In this document: positions 35,339-43,142 of the stretch, piece by piece
Position numbering within the stretch: position 1 is the first letter of the stretch
How the letters are laid out: the number at the start of each line of letters is the position of its first letter
Source: Exiguobacterium sp018617385
GTDB taxonomy: Bacteria; Bacillota; Bacilli; Exiguobacteriales; Exiguobacteriaceae
Reading direction: 5' to 3'
Assembly: GCF_018617385.1 (NCBI RefSeq)
Contig: NZ_JACSKA010000001.1
Location: 744,001-808,000 of the forward strand
Length of the DNA: 64,000 bases
Notes under the pieces: generated by a model
Database searches by the model: none
What the model saw: the letters and a program-made list of their open reading frames with translations, nothing else
Told to the model about the DNA's origin: nothing
Made by a program: the position numbers and the translations under genes

Positions 35339-36769
35339 TTAGAGAAGCTGGAACGATGACGTCGCTGAACCAGCCGTGTAGCCGCTAAGCGTCGCATCAG
35401 ACTTCACTTGATACGTACCGCGTTGTGACCAAGAATTCGTCGAGAGTGTGAATGTGATGGCTCCTGATGAATTCGTCTTGCCTGTACCGACAAGTGTCGT
35501 ACCGTTCGGTTGTGTGACCGTCACACGAACATCGGCGTTTGCGACCGCTTGACCATTCGAATTACGTACGGTCGAAGAAATCGAGACGACCTCACCCGCG
35601 TAGTACGATGACTTCGATGTCGAGACTGTCGTCGTGAGTGCTTGGACCGGTTGTGTCGTACCACCAGCAGTAGGGGCTTGGACAAGTCCGTTCCCGAACC
35701 ATGTGTCACGACCCGCTACACCGAGGTCGATGGAGTCTTGTGACAATTTTGTACGGAGTTGCGTGCTCGATAACGTTGGGAAGGCTTGCTTCATGAGCGC
35801 GAGGTTACCCGCCACATAAGGTGTCGCCATCGATGTCCCGCTCATTTGGCCGTAGCCGCCATTTGAGAGGGTTGAGTTGATGCCGACACCAGGTGCTGCC
35901 ACTTCGACAGTGCTTCCTGTCGCCGAGAACGAGGCGCGGTTGTTGTTGATATCGGTTGCAGCGACAGCGATTGCCGAACTGTAACGAGCCGGATAGTTGA
36001 CGAGGTCACCCGACCCATCGGTACGACCGTTGTTACCCGCTGCCGCGACGACAAGGATGCCCGCGTTGTTGGCACGATCGACGACTTGTTGGAGCGTCGT
36101 CGATGGACTCGTCGTCCCGAGGCTCAAGTTGATGATATCCATATCATTTGTGATCGACCAGTCAATCCCGGCGATGATGCTCGATAAGCTACCACTTCCG
36201 TTCGCCTCAAGTGCTTTGACGGCGTAAATGCTTGCTTCGTGTGCAATCCCGACCGTTCCGATGCTGTTGTTTCGTGCACCGATGATCCCAGCAACATGTG
36301 TACCGTGACCGTTGTCATCGGCATATGAACTCGTGACCGTGCTGAATGAGGCACCGCCAGCGATTGTTAAATCAGGATGGGCCGAGATTCCTGTGTCAAC
36401 GACGGATACTTTGACACCTTTCCCAGTGAATCCGCTTTGCCAAGATGAAGGAGCTTTTAGTTTGGGGATTCCCCAGTCTTGTGTTTGATTCTCAATCTGT
36501 ACCGTTTGATCTACTTCCACATGTGCGACGTGTGGATTGTTTTTCAAGCCGTTCAATGCGGCTTTTGGTACTTCGAGTGCAGCGGCTGGAATGTTCGCGT
36601 ACTGTTGGCGAACTTCCATGCCATCGATGGAAAGGGGGATTTTCTTTGCCGACTCCTTGAAGACGACGATGACGCGTTCTTTCTCTTTATTTGGGGCGGC
36701 ATCCGCGCCCCCAGGTACGGTTGACAAGACGAGCAATGAGGCGAGGACGGAGCTACAGATTTTTTTCAA
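35339..36769 (-). CDS. Secreted subtilisin-like serine protease (S8) with C-terminal Ig-like domain
   Basis: This 476-residue exoprotease precursor has a signal peptide (LASLLVLSTVPGGADA), an I9 inhibitor propeptide (about residues 33-105) and a catalytic domain. The triad is Asp in VSVVDTGISAHPD, His in GHGTHVAGI and Ser in SGTSMATPYVAG, with the oxyanion Asn in AAAGNNG. About 95 C-terminal residues after a short linker form a predicted beta-sandwich (SYYAGEVVSISSTVRN) not found in basic subtilisins. The start is a TTG at 36769 with AAGGAGGA upstream; a longer ATG frame from 36829 would spoil the signal peptide. Confidence 0.93.
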   Translation of the reverse strand: MKKICSSVLASLLVLSTVPGGADAAPNKEKERVIVVFKESAKKIPLSIDGMEVRQQYANIPAAALEVPKAALNGLKNNPHVAHVEVDQTVQIENQTQDWGIPKLKAPSSWQSGFTGKGVKVSVVDTGISAHPDLTIAGGASFSTVTSSYADDNGHGTHVAGIIGARNNSIGTVGIAHEASIYAVKALEANGSGSLSSIIAGIDWSITNDMDIINLSLGTTSPSTTLQQVVDRANNAGILVVAAAGNNGRTDGSGDLVNYPARYSSAIAVAATDINNNRASFSATGSTVEVAAPGVGINSTLSNGGYGQMSGTSMATPYVAGNLALMKQAFPTLSSTQLRTKLSQDSIDLGVAGRDTWFGNGLVQAPTAGGTTQPVQALTTTVSTSKSSYYAGEVVSISSTVRNSNGQAVANADVRVTVTQPNGTTLVGTGKTNSSGAITFTLSTNSWSQRGTYQVKSDATLSGYTAGSATSSFQLL

Positions 36770-36872
36770 CTTGTTTCCTCCTTTAAGGTATGTAGGCAAG
36801 ATGACGGGATGTCCAACTGCCGTGACCATAGAGTAACAAGTTTTGCCAACGTGTAGAATACGCCAATGGCAT

Positions 36873-36890
36873 TAAATATCTGAATATTTA
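36873..36890. promoter_or_regulatory. Palindrome with CodY-like core upstream of the subtilase
   Basis: TAAATAT-CTGA-ATATTTA is a perfect inverted repeat about 100 bases upstream of the protease gene. Its core AAATATCTGAATATT matches the CodY consensus at 12 of 15 positions. Exoproteases are often CodY-controlled, so this is plausible but unproven. Confidence 0.45.
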
Positions 36891-36970
36891 GATAAGGGTA
36901 CAGGGGATTCGGATACAAGACTTTTGGCTCAATTGTAAGAGAAATGAATAGAAATTACAGATGAACAAAT

Positions 36971-37003
36971 CAAAAAAGCGAACCAGCCATGGAGGCTCGT
37001 TCG
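36971..37003 (-). terminator. Terminator of the YutJ-like gene
   Basis: Stem GCGAAC..AGCC/GGCT..GTTCGC with a U run on the minus strand, just past the stop of the minus-strand gene. Confidence 0.75.
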
Positions 37004-37011
37004 CAATATAC

Positions 37012-38067
37012 TCATTTAATGACTTTATGTTTCCAAAGGATACCGGACTTTAATAGTCGGGCTACTTTCCCAGTGAGTGATTGTTTCCCCATAAACACCC
37101 CAAAGCCTGCCTTCTTCCCGAGGGAACCGAGCGTCCCTTTCAGTTTGATGTCGGGTAATTCTGGATAATTGACGCCTTTCCATTTGCAAAGCAAGACTTG
37201 GACGATCTGTTCGGCTTGGGCTTCGGCGAGTTGTCCGGACGGTGCGTACGGTAAGCTCGCATTGTCACCAACGACGAACACGTCCGGCAGTCCAGGAACG
37301 AAGTGATGTTCCGTCAATTTGACACGTCCGCCTCCATCGAGCTCCCAACCTTGATTCCGTACAACGGCGACCGGTTGAATCCCGGCCGTCCATACTGTCA
37401 GATCAGATGGGAACAAGTCTTCGTGGTTCCATAGTCCGTCAGCATCGACACGTGTGATGTTGGCATTGTTAATGACTTCGACGCCGTGCTCCTCGAACCA
37501 AGATTGTACGTACATCGAAACACGATTAGATAAGAAAGACAGGACGGATGGTCCGCGGTCGAATAAACGGACCGTCAAATCAGGTCGGCTCTCACGAAGT
37601 TCGCTGGCGAGTTCGACACCGGACAGCCCGGCACCGACGACAGAAACGACCGATCCTGGTCGTAGACCATTGATCGCTTGTTGTGTCTTACGTGACTCTT
37701 CAAGTGTTTGAATACTGTACGTGAACTCGGCGGCCCCTTGGACATTGTGGTACTTGTCTTCGCACCCTAATCCGATGACGAGGTCGTCGTAGGGCACTTT
37801 TTCTCCACTCGCGAGCAGGACCATTTTGTCTTCGGTGTCGATGTCCGTGACCTGTCCGTATATGTAATCGATTTCATCCGGAAAGTCGATTCGAATATCG
37901 CGGTCCGAGACCGTTCCTGCGGCCAGTGCGTAATACTCTGTTTTCAATCCATGATAAGGCAAGCGATCGACGAGCGTGACCGAGATGTCTTGTAACTGAT
38001 GTCCAAGCACTCTTTCAATCACACGCATCCCCCCGTAACCGCCTCCTAAGACGACTAATTTGCGCAT
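37012..38067 (-). CDS. yutJ: NADH dehydrogenase-like FAD flavoprotein YutJ
   Basis: This 351-residue pyridine nucleotide-disulfide oxidoreductase family protein has the FAD motif VVLGGGYGGMRVIE, a second dinucleotide motif SVVGAGLSGVELASEL, and DVFVVGDNASL near the C-terminus. It resembles type II NADH dehydrogenases but is shorter (about 400 in Ndh), so the membrane-binding C-terminus may be reduced and the electron acceptor is uncertain. It is divergent from yuzB, as in Bacillus. Confidence 0.88.
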   Translation of the reverse strand: MRKLVVLGGGYGGMRVIERVLGHQLQDISVTLVDRLPYHGLKTEYYALAAGTVSDRDIRIDFPDEIDYIYGQVTDIDTEDKMVLLASGEKVPYDDLVIGLGCEDKYHNVQGAAEFTYSIQTLEESRKTQQAINGLRPGSVVSVVGAGLSGVELASELRESRPDLTVRLFDRGPSVLSFLSNRVSMYVQSWFEEHGVEVINNANITRVDADGLWNHEDLFPSDLTVWTAGIQPVAVVRNQGWELDGGGRVKLTEHHFVPGLPDVFVVGDNASLPYAPSGQLAEAQAEQIVQVLLCKWKGVNYPELPDIKLKGTLGSLGKKAGFGVFMGKQSLTGKVARLLKSGILWKHKVIK

Positions 38068-38168
38068 AATAATCCCCCTTTGTTACTCTTCAACTGTATC
38101 ATGTTATAATCTGCCGTAGAAGAACCATTTTCCGATAATTCACGTAAAGAAAGACGGTGACATATATG

Positions 38169-38402
38169 ATGAATCCGATCATCGAATTTTGTGCCTCGAA
38201 TTTGGCGATGGGCTCACAAATTGCCCGGGCTAAATTAGAATCCGATCCGGACCTTGATGTGGTCGAATACGGCTGTACAGGCTACTGTGGTGTCTGCTCC
38301 CTCGATCTCTTTTGCCTCGTTGACGGGGAAGTCGTGACGGGTGAAACACCAGAAGAGCTCGTGACGAAGGTGTATGAAAAAATCGAAGAGATGGCATGGT
38401 GA
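38169..38402 (+). CDS. yuzB: YuzB family protein (DUF1450)
   Basis: This 77-residue cysteine-rich protein of the YuzB/DUF1450 family opens with MNPIIEFCASNLA and has the cysteine cluster GCTGYCGVCSLDLFC. Function unknown; a metal or Fe-S role is possible. Start choice is uncertain: ATG codons at 38166 and 38169 follow a weak GGTGA, and homologues begin MNP, so I use 38169. Confidence 0.82.
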   Translation: MNPIIEFCASNLAMGSQIARAKLESDPDLDVVEYGCTGYCGVCSLDLFCLVDGEVVTGETPEELVTKVYEKIEEMAW

Positions 38403-38433
38403 AAAGTTTGAGGGATGACCTCAAACTTTTTTA
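38403..38433 (+). terminator. Terminator of yuzB
   Basis: Perfect 11-bp stem AAGTTTGAGG/CCTCAAACTT followed by a T run. Confidence 0.88.
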
Positions 38434-38489
38434 TTTCACCCGTTGCATTTTAAAAAGAGGGATGTTATATTCTAAGAGGTTCGAATGTA

Positions 38490-38500
38490 GGTTGTCTGAC
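38490..38500. promoter_or_regulatory. GGTTGTCTGAC motif upstream of nupC
   Basis: This 11-mer also occurs upstream of the ptsG-like gene (47147-47157). TTGTC-T-GAC resembles the TTGTCTGACAA half-palindromes bound by some GntR-family regulators. A weak catabolite-response-like stretch (AAGAAAGCGTTTCAA, 38517-38531) lies just downstream. Confidence 0.35.
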
Positions 38501-38604
38501 GTTTAACAACGATAAAAAGAAAGCGTTTCAAACGGTAGGGCACATCTCTTTTCGGGTATGACACATATAATTGGTTTGTTTAATATGAAAGGAGCACAAC
38601 ATCA

Positions 38605-39816
38605 ATGAAAATCATGAGTGTGGTTGGTATTTTGGCACTAATTGCAATCGCTTACATCTTCTCTACCAACCGTAAAGCCATCAAATGGCGCACGGTCTTG
38701 GCAGCGTTCGCTGTTCAATTCGCATTTGCATTCCTCGTCTTATATACGGCATGGGGACGTAAGGCACTTGAATGGATCTCAAACGGGGTTCAAGCTGTCT
38801 TGAATACAGCAGGTGACGGGATTGCCTTCGTATTCGGAACAGCAGTCGGTGGCGACAACTTCGTCTTCGCATTCCAAGTTCTTCCGATTATCATCTTCAT
38901 GTCATCATTAATCGCATTGCTTTACTACCTCGGCGTCATGCAGTGGGTCATCCGTATCCTCGGTACGGCTCTCGCAAAAGCGCTTGGTACGTCACGTAAA
39001 GAGTCACTTTCAGCAACAGCGAACATTTTCGTTGGTCAAACGGAAGCGCCGCTTGTCATCAAGCCGTATCTTCCGACAATGACACAGTCTGAGCTCTTCG
39101 CAGTCATGGTCGGTGGTCTCGCATCGGTTGCCGGATCTGTACTTGCAGGTTACGCAGCACTCGGTGTACCACTCGAATACTTGCTCGCAGCGAGCTTCAT
39201 GGCAGCGCCAGCCGGTCTTTTGTTCGCAAAAATCATCGTGCCTGAAACTGAAGAGTATGATGACGACATCGAAATTGTAGAAGATGAAGAAGACAGAGCG
39301 GCGAACTTCGTCGATGCAGCGGCACGTGGTGCTTCTGATGGTCTCTTCCTTGCTTTGAACGTCGGTGCGATGCTTCTTGCGTTCGTTTCATTGATTGCGC
39401 TCGTCAACTTGATCCTCGGTTCGGTCGGCGGACTCTTCGGATTTGATAGCTTGTCACTCGAATTGATTCTTGGTTACGTCTTCGCACCACTTGCATTCGT
39501 GATTGGTGTACCATGGGCGGATGCTGTACAGTTCGGTAGCTTCCTCGGTCAAAAACTAGTCTTGAACGAATTCGTTGCCTTCTCTGAGTTTGCTCCAATC
39601 ATCGGTACTGGTGATTTGTCAGCTCGTACAGAAGCGATGATCGCATTCGCACTTTGTGGTTTCGCAAACATCTCGTCACTCGCGATTCTTCTCGGTGGTC
39701 TTGGTGGTATGGCACCAAACCGTCGTGGCGACATCGCACGCATGGGTGTGCTCGCGATTCTTGCAGGTACGCTTGCAAACTTGATGTCAGCTACATTGGC
39801 TGGACTTCTTCTTTAA
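38605..39816 (+). CDS. nupC: Nucleoside transporter NupC (concentrative type)
   Basis: This 403-residue CNT-family symporter imports pyrimidine (and perhaps other) nucleosides with a cation. The family motifs GQTEAPLVIKPYLPTMT and the C-terminal ALCGFANISSLAILLGGLGG are conserved. About 8-10 membrane segments are visible. The RBS AAAGGAGC lies upstream. No nucleoside phosphorylase follows, unlike the Bacillus dra-nupC-pdp operon. Confidence 0.94.
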   Translation: MKIMSVVGILALIAIAYIFSTNRKAIKWRTVLAAFAVQFAFAFLVLYTAWGRKALEWISNGVQAVLNTAGDGIAFVFGTAVGGDNFVFAFQVLPIIIFMSSLIALLYYLGVMQWVIRILGTALAKALGTSRKESLSATANIFVGQTEAPLVIKPYLPTMTQSELFAVMVGGLASVAGSVLAGYAALGVPLEYLLAASFMAAPAGLLFAKIIVPETEEYDDDIEIVEDEEDRAANFVDAAARGASDGLFLALNVGAMLLAFVSLIALVNLILGSVGGLFGFDSLSLELILGYVFAPLAFVIGVPWADAVQFGSFLGQKLVLNEFVAFSEFAPIIGTGDLSARTEAMIAFALCGFANISSLAILLGGLGGMAPNRRGDIARMGVLAILAGTLANLMSATLAGLLL

Positions 39817-39827
39817 TCGGTATAAGA

Positions 39828-39858
39828 AAACGCGATCACTTCGGTGGTCGCGTTTTTG
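39828..39858. terminator. Bidirectional terminator after nupC
   Basis: A 12-bp stem AAACGCGATCAC/GTGGTCGCGTTT with a TTCG loop between convergent genes, T runs on both sides. Confidence 0.88.
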
Positions 39859-39866
39859 TGTGGGTA

Positions 39867-40427
39867 TTATGTATACAATTTGACGTTTGGCCACTCGACT
39901 GGCCAGTTTTTTTGAGCCATTCGCTGCAAGTAGATCGGATGTGTTGAGGTGCTTGTTTCAAAGTACGGTGTGGGTCTAACTTGTAGCGTGAGAAGATCTT
40001 GAATCCCATATGGTGCGGCCAGGATGAGCTCCTCATTTGAGTCGAGTCTCACCCCGATTGCGGTGACGGTCTCAGGAAAATGTGCCAACGCATCGACCGA
40101 TGATGTATATGGAGGTAACTGGTTCACATGATGCATCCTCGCTTGGTTTTTGACAGACCAAGGCACATCGGGGATGAGACGGAATAATCGCTGTTCGAGT
40201 TCTTTCTCGGCGGCTTCATCTAGTTGATTCGGATTGAAATAGATCACATCCACATCATCCGTTTTAGTCGATGTTTTGTATCCGTGAAGATGATCCCACA
40301 CTTTTGCCCGGATATAGCCCGCACAAATCCACCAATCCGGTAAAACGAGGCTGGCAACGGCGTGGAGAAGCTTTATGAGCTCGGCGTCTTGATTTAGAAA
40401 ATGAACCAAATCCTGTTCGTCTGTCAT
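39867..40427 (-). CDS. Nucleotidyltransferase family protein (NTP_transf_6 / DUF925)
   Basis: This 186-residue protein resembles the NTP_transf_6 family. Family features are LPDWWICAGYIRAKVWDHLHG near the N-terminus and TDDVDVIYFNP carrying the acidic D-x-D pair. The role of the family is unknown. It precedes a putative ribU terminator region on the same strand but is separated from ribU by that terminator. Confidence 0.85.
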   Translation of the reverse strand: MTDEQDLVHFLNQDAELIKLLHAVASLVLPDWWICAGYIRAKVWDHLHGYKTSTKTDDVDVIYFNPNQLDEAAEKELEQRLFRLIPDVPWSVKNQARMHHVNQLPPYTSSVDALAHFPETVTAIGVRLDSNEELILAAPYGIQDLLTLQVRPTPYFETSTSTHPIYLQRMAQKNWPVEWPNVKLYT

Positions 40428-40456
40428 AATGAATGACCCTCCTTACAATTTGGTTG

Positions 40457-40486
40457 AAAAAAGCACCTAGGCAATGCCTAGATGCT
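40457..40486 (-). terminator. Terminator of ribU
   Basis: Eleven-base-pair stem AGCACCTAGGC/GCCTAGATGCT (one mismatch) with a U run on the minus strand. Confidence 0.85.
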
Positions 40487-40496
40487 CGTATATCGA

Positions 40497-41084
40497 TTAT
40501 GCTTGAAGTTGTACGCGCTGACGTTCGATCCACGGCTTCAATTTCAAGAAGAGTGGGACGAAGAGCGCGCTGATCAAGATCGCTTTAATCAAGTTGAACG
40601 GTAAGATTCCGTAAAGGACAAGGTCCGTTTTTACAGCTGGGTCGGCCATGTCTGCCATGCCGAAGAAGAAGGCGTAAGCTGGCAAGATGACAAGATAGTT
40701 TAAGATGGCAAGGCTGAGAGCCATTGTGATTGTACCGGCAAGTAATCCAGAAGCGAGTGCTTTGTTCGACTTGCGCTTATGGTAGAACCAAGCGACCGGG
40801 TACATGAATGCGACACCTGCGAAGAAGTTTGCGACTTCTCCGACTGGGACACCGCCACCGTTAAAGACGTAGTACAAGACGTTTTTCAATCCGACGACCA
40901 CGACTCCTGCGAGTGGGGAGAAGACGATCCCGGCAATGAGTGCGGGAATGTCACTAAAGTCCACTTTGAGGAATGGCGGTAAAAATGGGAGCGGGAAGTT
41001 GAATAGCATGAGTACGAACGAGATCGTCCCGAGCATCGCCAAAGTCACCATTGTTGTCAGTCGTTTGTTACGCGTAGTTTTCAT
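40497..41084 (-). CDS. ribU: Riboflavin ECF transporter S component RibU
   Basis: This 195-residue substrate-binding membrane subunit of an energy-coupling-factor transporter has five to six helices. The opening MVTLAMLGTISFVLML and the element FLKVDFSDIPALIAG are RibU hallmarks. The gene follows an FMN riboswitch, which fits riboflavin uptake. The shared EcfA/A'/T module is not in the window. I use the ATG at 41084 (GGAGAGA upstream); the longer frame runs through the riboswitch and is not real. Confidence 0.94.
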   Translation of the reverse strand: MKTTRNKRLTTMVTLAMLGTISFVLMLFNFPLPFLPPFLKVDFSDIPALIAGIVFSPLAGVVVVGLKNVLYYVFNGGGVPVGEVANFFAGVAFMYPVAWFYHKRKSNKALASGLLAGTITMALSLAILNYLVILPAYAFFFGMADMADPAVKTDLVLYGILPFNLIKAILISALFVPLFLKLKPWIERQRVQLQA

Positions 41085-41134
41085 CAGAATCTCTCCTTTA
41101 GGTCGCTCCTCGATGAATGGCATCCGTCGCATAT

Positions 41135-41164
41135 AAAAACCCGATTGCAATGAAGACAATCGGG
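41135..41164 (-). terminator. Expression-platform terminator of the FMN riboswitch
   Basis: Perfect 8-bp stem CCCGATTG/CAATCGGG (41140-41147 with 41157-41164) followed on the minus strand by UUUUU. It lies between the aptamer and the ribU start. Confidence 0.88.
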
Positions 41165-41249
41165 AGAGTTTACGCGCATACGAAATAGATGTTTTCCGAG
41201 GTGGGAAAGTCCACGTCAAAGAAAACATCCGGATATCGGTCGGATGCCG

Positions 41250-41388
41250 CCATCTTCTCCCATCCAGACTATACTGTCGGCTTTCGAATCTCACGAAATC
41301 AGCAAGCAACGCCTTGCTCGCTCACGGGCTGAGAAGAATATATTCTTCAATACCGCCGGTCGGGAATTTCACCCTGCCCCGAAGATGG
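41250..41388 (-). promoter_or_regulatory. FMN riboswitch (RFN element)
   Basis: Read on the minus strand, the aptamer begins CTTCGGGGCAGGGTGAAATT and includes CCCGACCGGCGGTA, AGCCCGTGAGCG, GATTCGAAAGCCGACAGT and ends TGGATGGGAGAAGATG. These are the conserved RFN blocks, closed by P1 (CATCTTC 41251-41257 with GAAGATG 41381-41387). FMN binding should promote the downstream terminator and lower RibU synthesis. Confidence 0.97.
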
Positions 41389-41488
41389 AACGATTTAATT
41401 TTTTTTGTTACAGTTTAGTTATACAAGATAATCTACAAGATGACAAGTCAATTGACTTGAATTGAAGATAAAATGAGGAGGAGTTCAG

Positions 41489-41845
41489 ATGATTCATTTA
41501 ACAGAATCAGCCGCACTTCAAGTGCAAGAGATGATGAAACAGACCGAACGTCCGGATGCGCAATATTTGCGAGTGAAAGTTCAAGGTGGAGGATGTACAG
41601 GACTTTCATACGGAATGGGCTTTGACGAAGAGAAAACGGACAAAGACGTTCAATTCGACCATCATGGTGTCCGCGTCATCGTTGCAGAAGCAGACCATGG
41701 GGTCGTTGATGGCCTTGAGATTGATTACAAACAGTCGATGCTCGGTGGCGGTTTCACAATCAAAAATCCCAATGCGATTGCAACATGCGGTTGCGGTTCG
41801 AGTTTCCGGACGGCGACGAACGCAGGTACGCCAGGAGAATGCTAA
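41489..41845 (+). CDS. HesB/IscA-type Fe-S carrier (SufA/ErpA-like)
   Basis: This 118-residue A-type Fe-S protein has the three conserved cysteines in GGGCTGLSYG and CGCGSSF, and the GGGFTIKNPNA element. It delivers clusters to apo-proteins. Bacillus keeps a homologue (YutM) in the same yut-yui region, apart from the suf operon. AGGAGGAG lies before the ATG. Confidence 0.92.
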   Translation: MIHLTESAALQVQEMMKQTERPDAQYLRVKVQGGGCTGLSYGMGFDEEKTDKDVQFDHHGVRVIVAEADHGVVDGLEIDYKQSMLGGGFTIKNPNAIATCGCGSSFRTATNAGTPGEC

Positions 41846-41886
41846 AGAATAAGAACCGATCGCGAGTGCGATCGGTTCTTATTCTT
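41845..41886. terminator. Bidirectional terminator
   Basis: A 19-bp near-perfect hairpin with arms on either side of GAGT (41864-41867). It overlaps the last codons of the minus-strand gene that ends at 41879. Confidence 0.88.
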
Positions 41887-42118
41887 CTTCTGTCAAAATC
41901 AAGCGAATGATTTTGGCGGTCACATCAAGTTCGATATGGTGCTGCCAAGGCCGAAAGCCTGTGATTGTACACGTGTCATTCGTGATGCGGAATGAGCAGA
42001 CGCTCTCTTCCTCTTGGTCGAGGACAGAGTAACGACTGAAATCAGATAAGCTCTGATAGATCGCATACTGTGGTGGTAGTTCATATGTCCATCCCTTTTC
42101 TAACATGATTTGGTGCAT
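41879..42118 (-). CDS. Small hypothetical protein
   Basis: This 79-residue acidic protein (ending RLILTEEE) has no family I recognise. The minus-strand ATG at 42118 has AGGGGGA eight bases upstream and the gene ends in a strong shared terminator, so it is probably real. Predicted mostly beta-structure; no membrane segment. Confidence 0.65.
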   Translation of the reverse strand: MHQIMLEKGWTYELPPQYAIYQSLSDFSRYSVLDQEEESVCSFRITNDTCTITGFRPWQHHIELDVTAKIIRLILTEEE

Positions 42119-42246
42119 ATTCGGGTCCCCCTAACGAGTCTTTACTTATAAGAATAGCAAGAATACGAGTGAAAGTGGTAGATTAGTCTGTTTCTTTGAA
42201 GGGAAAATGAGTAGGGACGTCATTACAAATGGGAGGATTCAGGGTC

Positions 42247-43101
42247 ATGAGAAAAGTATTGATATTCGGAGGGTCACGTTATTTCGGAAAACGGCTCGCA
42301 TTGCGACTTGCTGAAGCAGGAGATGATGTGACGATTGTGACGAGGGGGCAACTACAGGTGCCGGAAGCTGAAGGGATTCGGTCTGTCAAAGGAGACCGGC
42401 AATCGGTCGCGACGATGAAAGACTTGGCCCGCGAACGGTACGACCTCGTCTATGACAACATTTGTTTTACTCCGTATCAGGCAAAAATCGCCTCGGATGC
42501 GTTCATGGACAAAGTCGGGAAATATGTGCTCACGTCGACGATGTCGGTCTACGCCCCTGGTCCTGATTTAAAAGAGAGCGACTTCAATCCGCTCCATTAC
42601 GAATATCATCTTGAATCCGAACATGACTACGGACAAGGGAAACGCGAGGCGGAATCATTCTTCTTCCATCGCGCCTCTTTCCCGGTGGCGACCGTACGAT
42701 TACCGATCGTGTTAGGTCCGGATGACTATACAGACCGATTGAAGTTTTATGTAGATGCAATCCGGAACGAGGAACCGGTTGTCTTGCATCATCCAGAGGC
42801 GAAGATGGGCTTCATCTCGAGTGCGGAAGCGGCCGCCTTCTTAGAATGGGTCGGTCGTGCCAATGTGACAGGACCGTTCAATGCGGCGAGTGATGGCCTC
42901 ATTTCGATGGGGGCCTTGATGGAGCGAATCGGTCAACACGTCGGAAAACCCGTCCATATTATAAAAGATGGAGACTCGTCGCCGTATGATTCGGATGTCG
43001 ACTATTATATGTCGATTGCTGAGGCGAAGAAGGCGGGGTTTGTGTTCACGCAACTCGATGACTGGATTGACCGGGTCATCGTTCAAACGATGAAAAGATA
43101 A
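42247..43101 (+). CDS. NAD-dependent epimerase/dehydratase family protein
   Basis: This 284-residue extended SDR has the Rossmann opening VLIFGGSRYFGKRLALRLAE and a YGQGKREAE segment with the catalytic Tyr-x3-Lys. It resembles the chloroplast CSP41-like/NAD epimerase group often annotated as mRNA-binding or epimerase proteins. Substrate unknown. I use the ATG at 42247; GGGAGG lies 11 to 16 bases upstream, and an ATG at 42229 overlaps it. Confidence 0.83.
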   Translation: MRKVLIFGGSRYFGKRLALRLAEAGDDVTIVTRGQLQVPEAEGIRSVKGDRQSVATMKDLARERYDLVYDNICFTPYQAKIASDAFMDKVGKYVLTSTMSVYAPGPDLKESDFNPLHYEYHLESEHDYGQGKREAESFFFHRASFPVATVRLPIVLGPDDYTDRLKFYVDAIRNEEPVVLHHPEAKMGFISSAEAAAFLEWVGRANVTGPFNAASDGLISMGALMERIGQHVGKPVHIIKDGDSSPYDSDVDYYMSIAEAKKAGFVFTQLDDWIDRVIVQTMKR

Positions 43102-43140
43102 AAAAACGCTTCTGTGGATGTGGTCCACAGAAGCGTTTTT
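43102..43140. terminator. Bidirectional terminator
   Basis: A long perfect hairpin AAAACGCTTCTGTGGA/TCCACAGAAGCGTTTT between convergent genes. Confidence 0.9.
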
Positions 43141-43142
43141 GG

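Noticed and set aside
40497..41309. Long version of ribU starting at 41309
   Set aside because: The extension is translated from the FMN riboswitch and its terminator; the correct start is the ATG at 41084.
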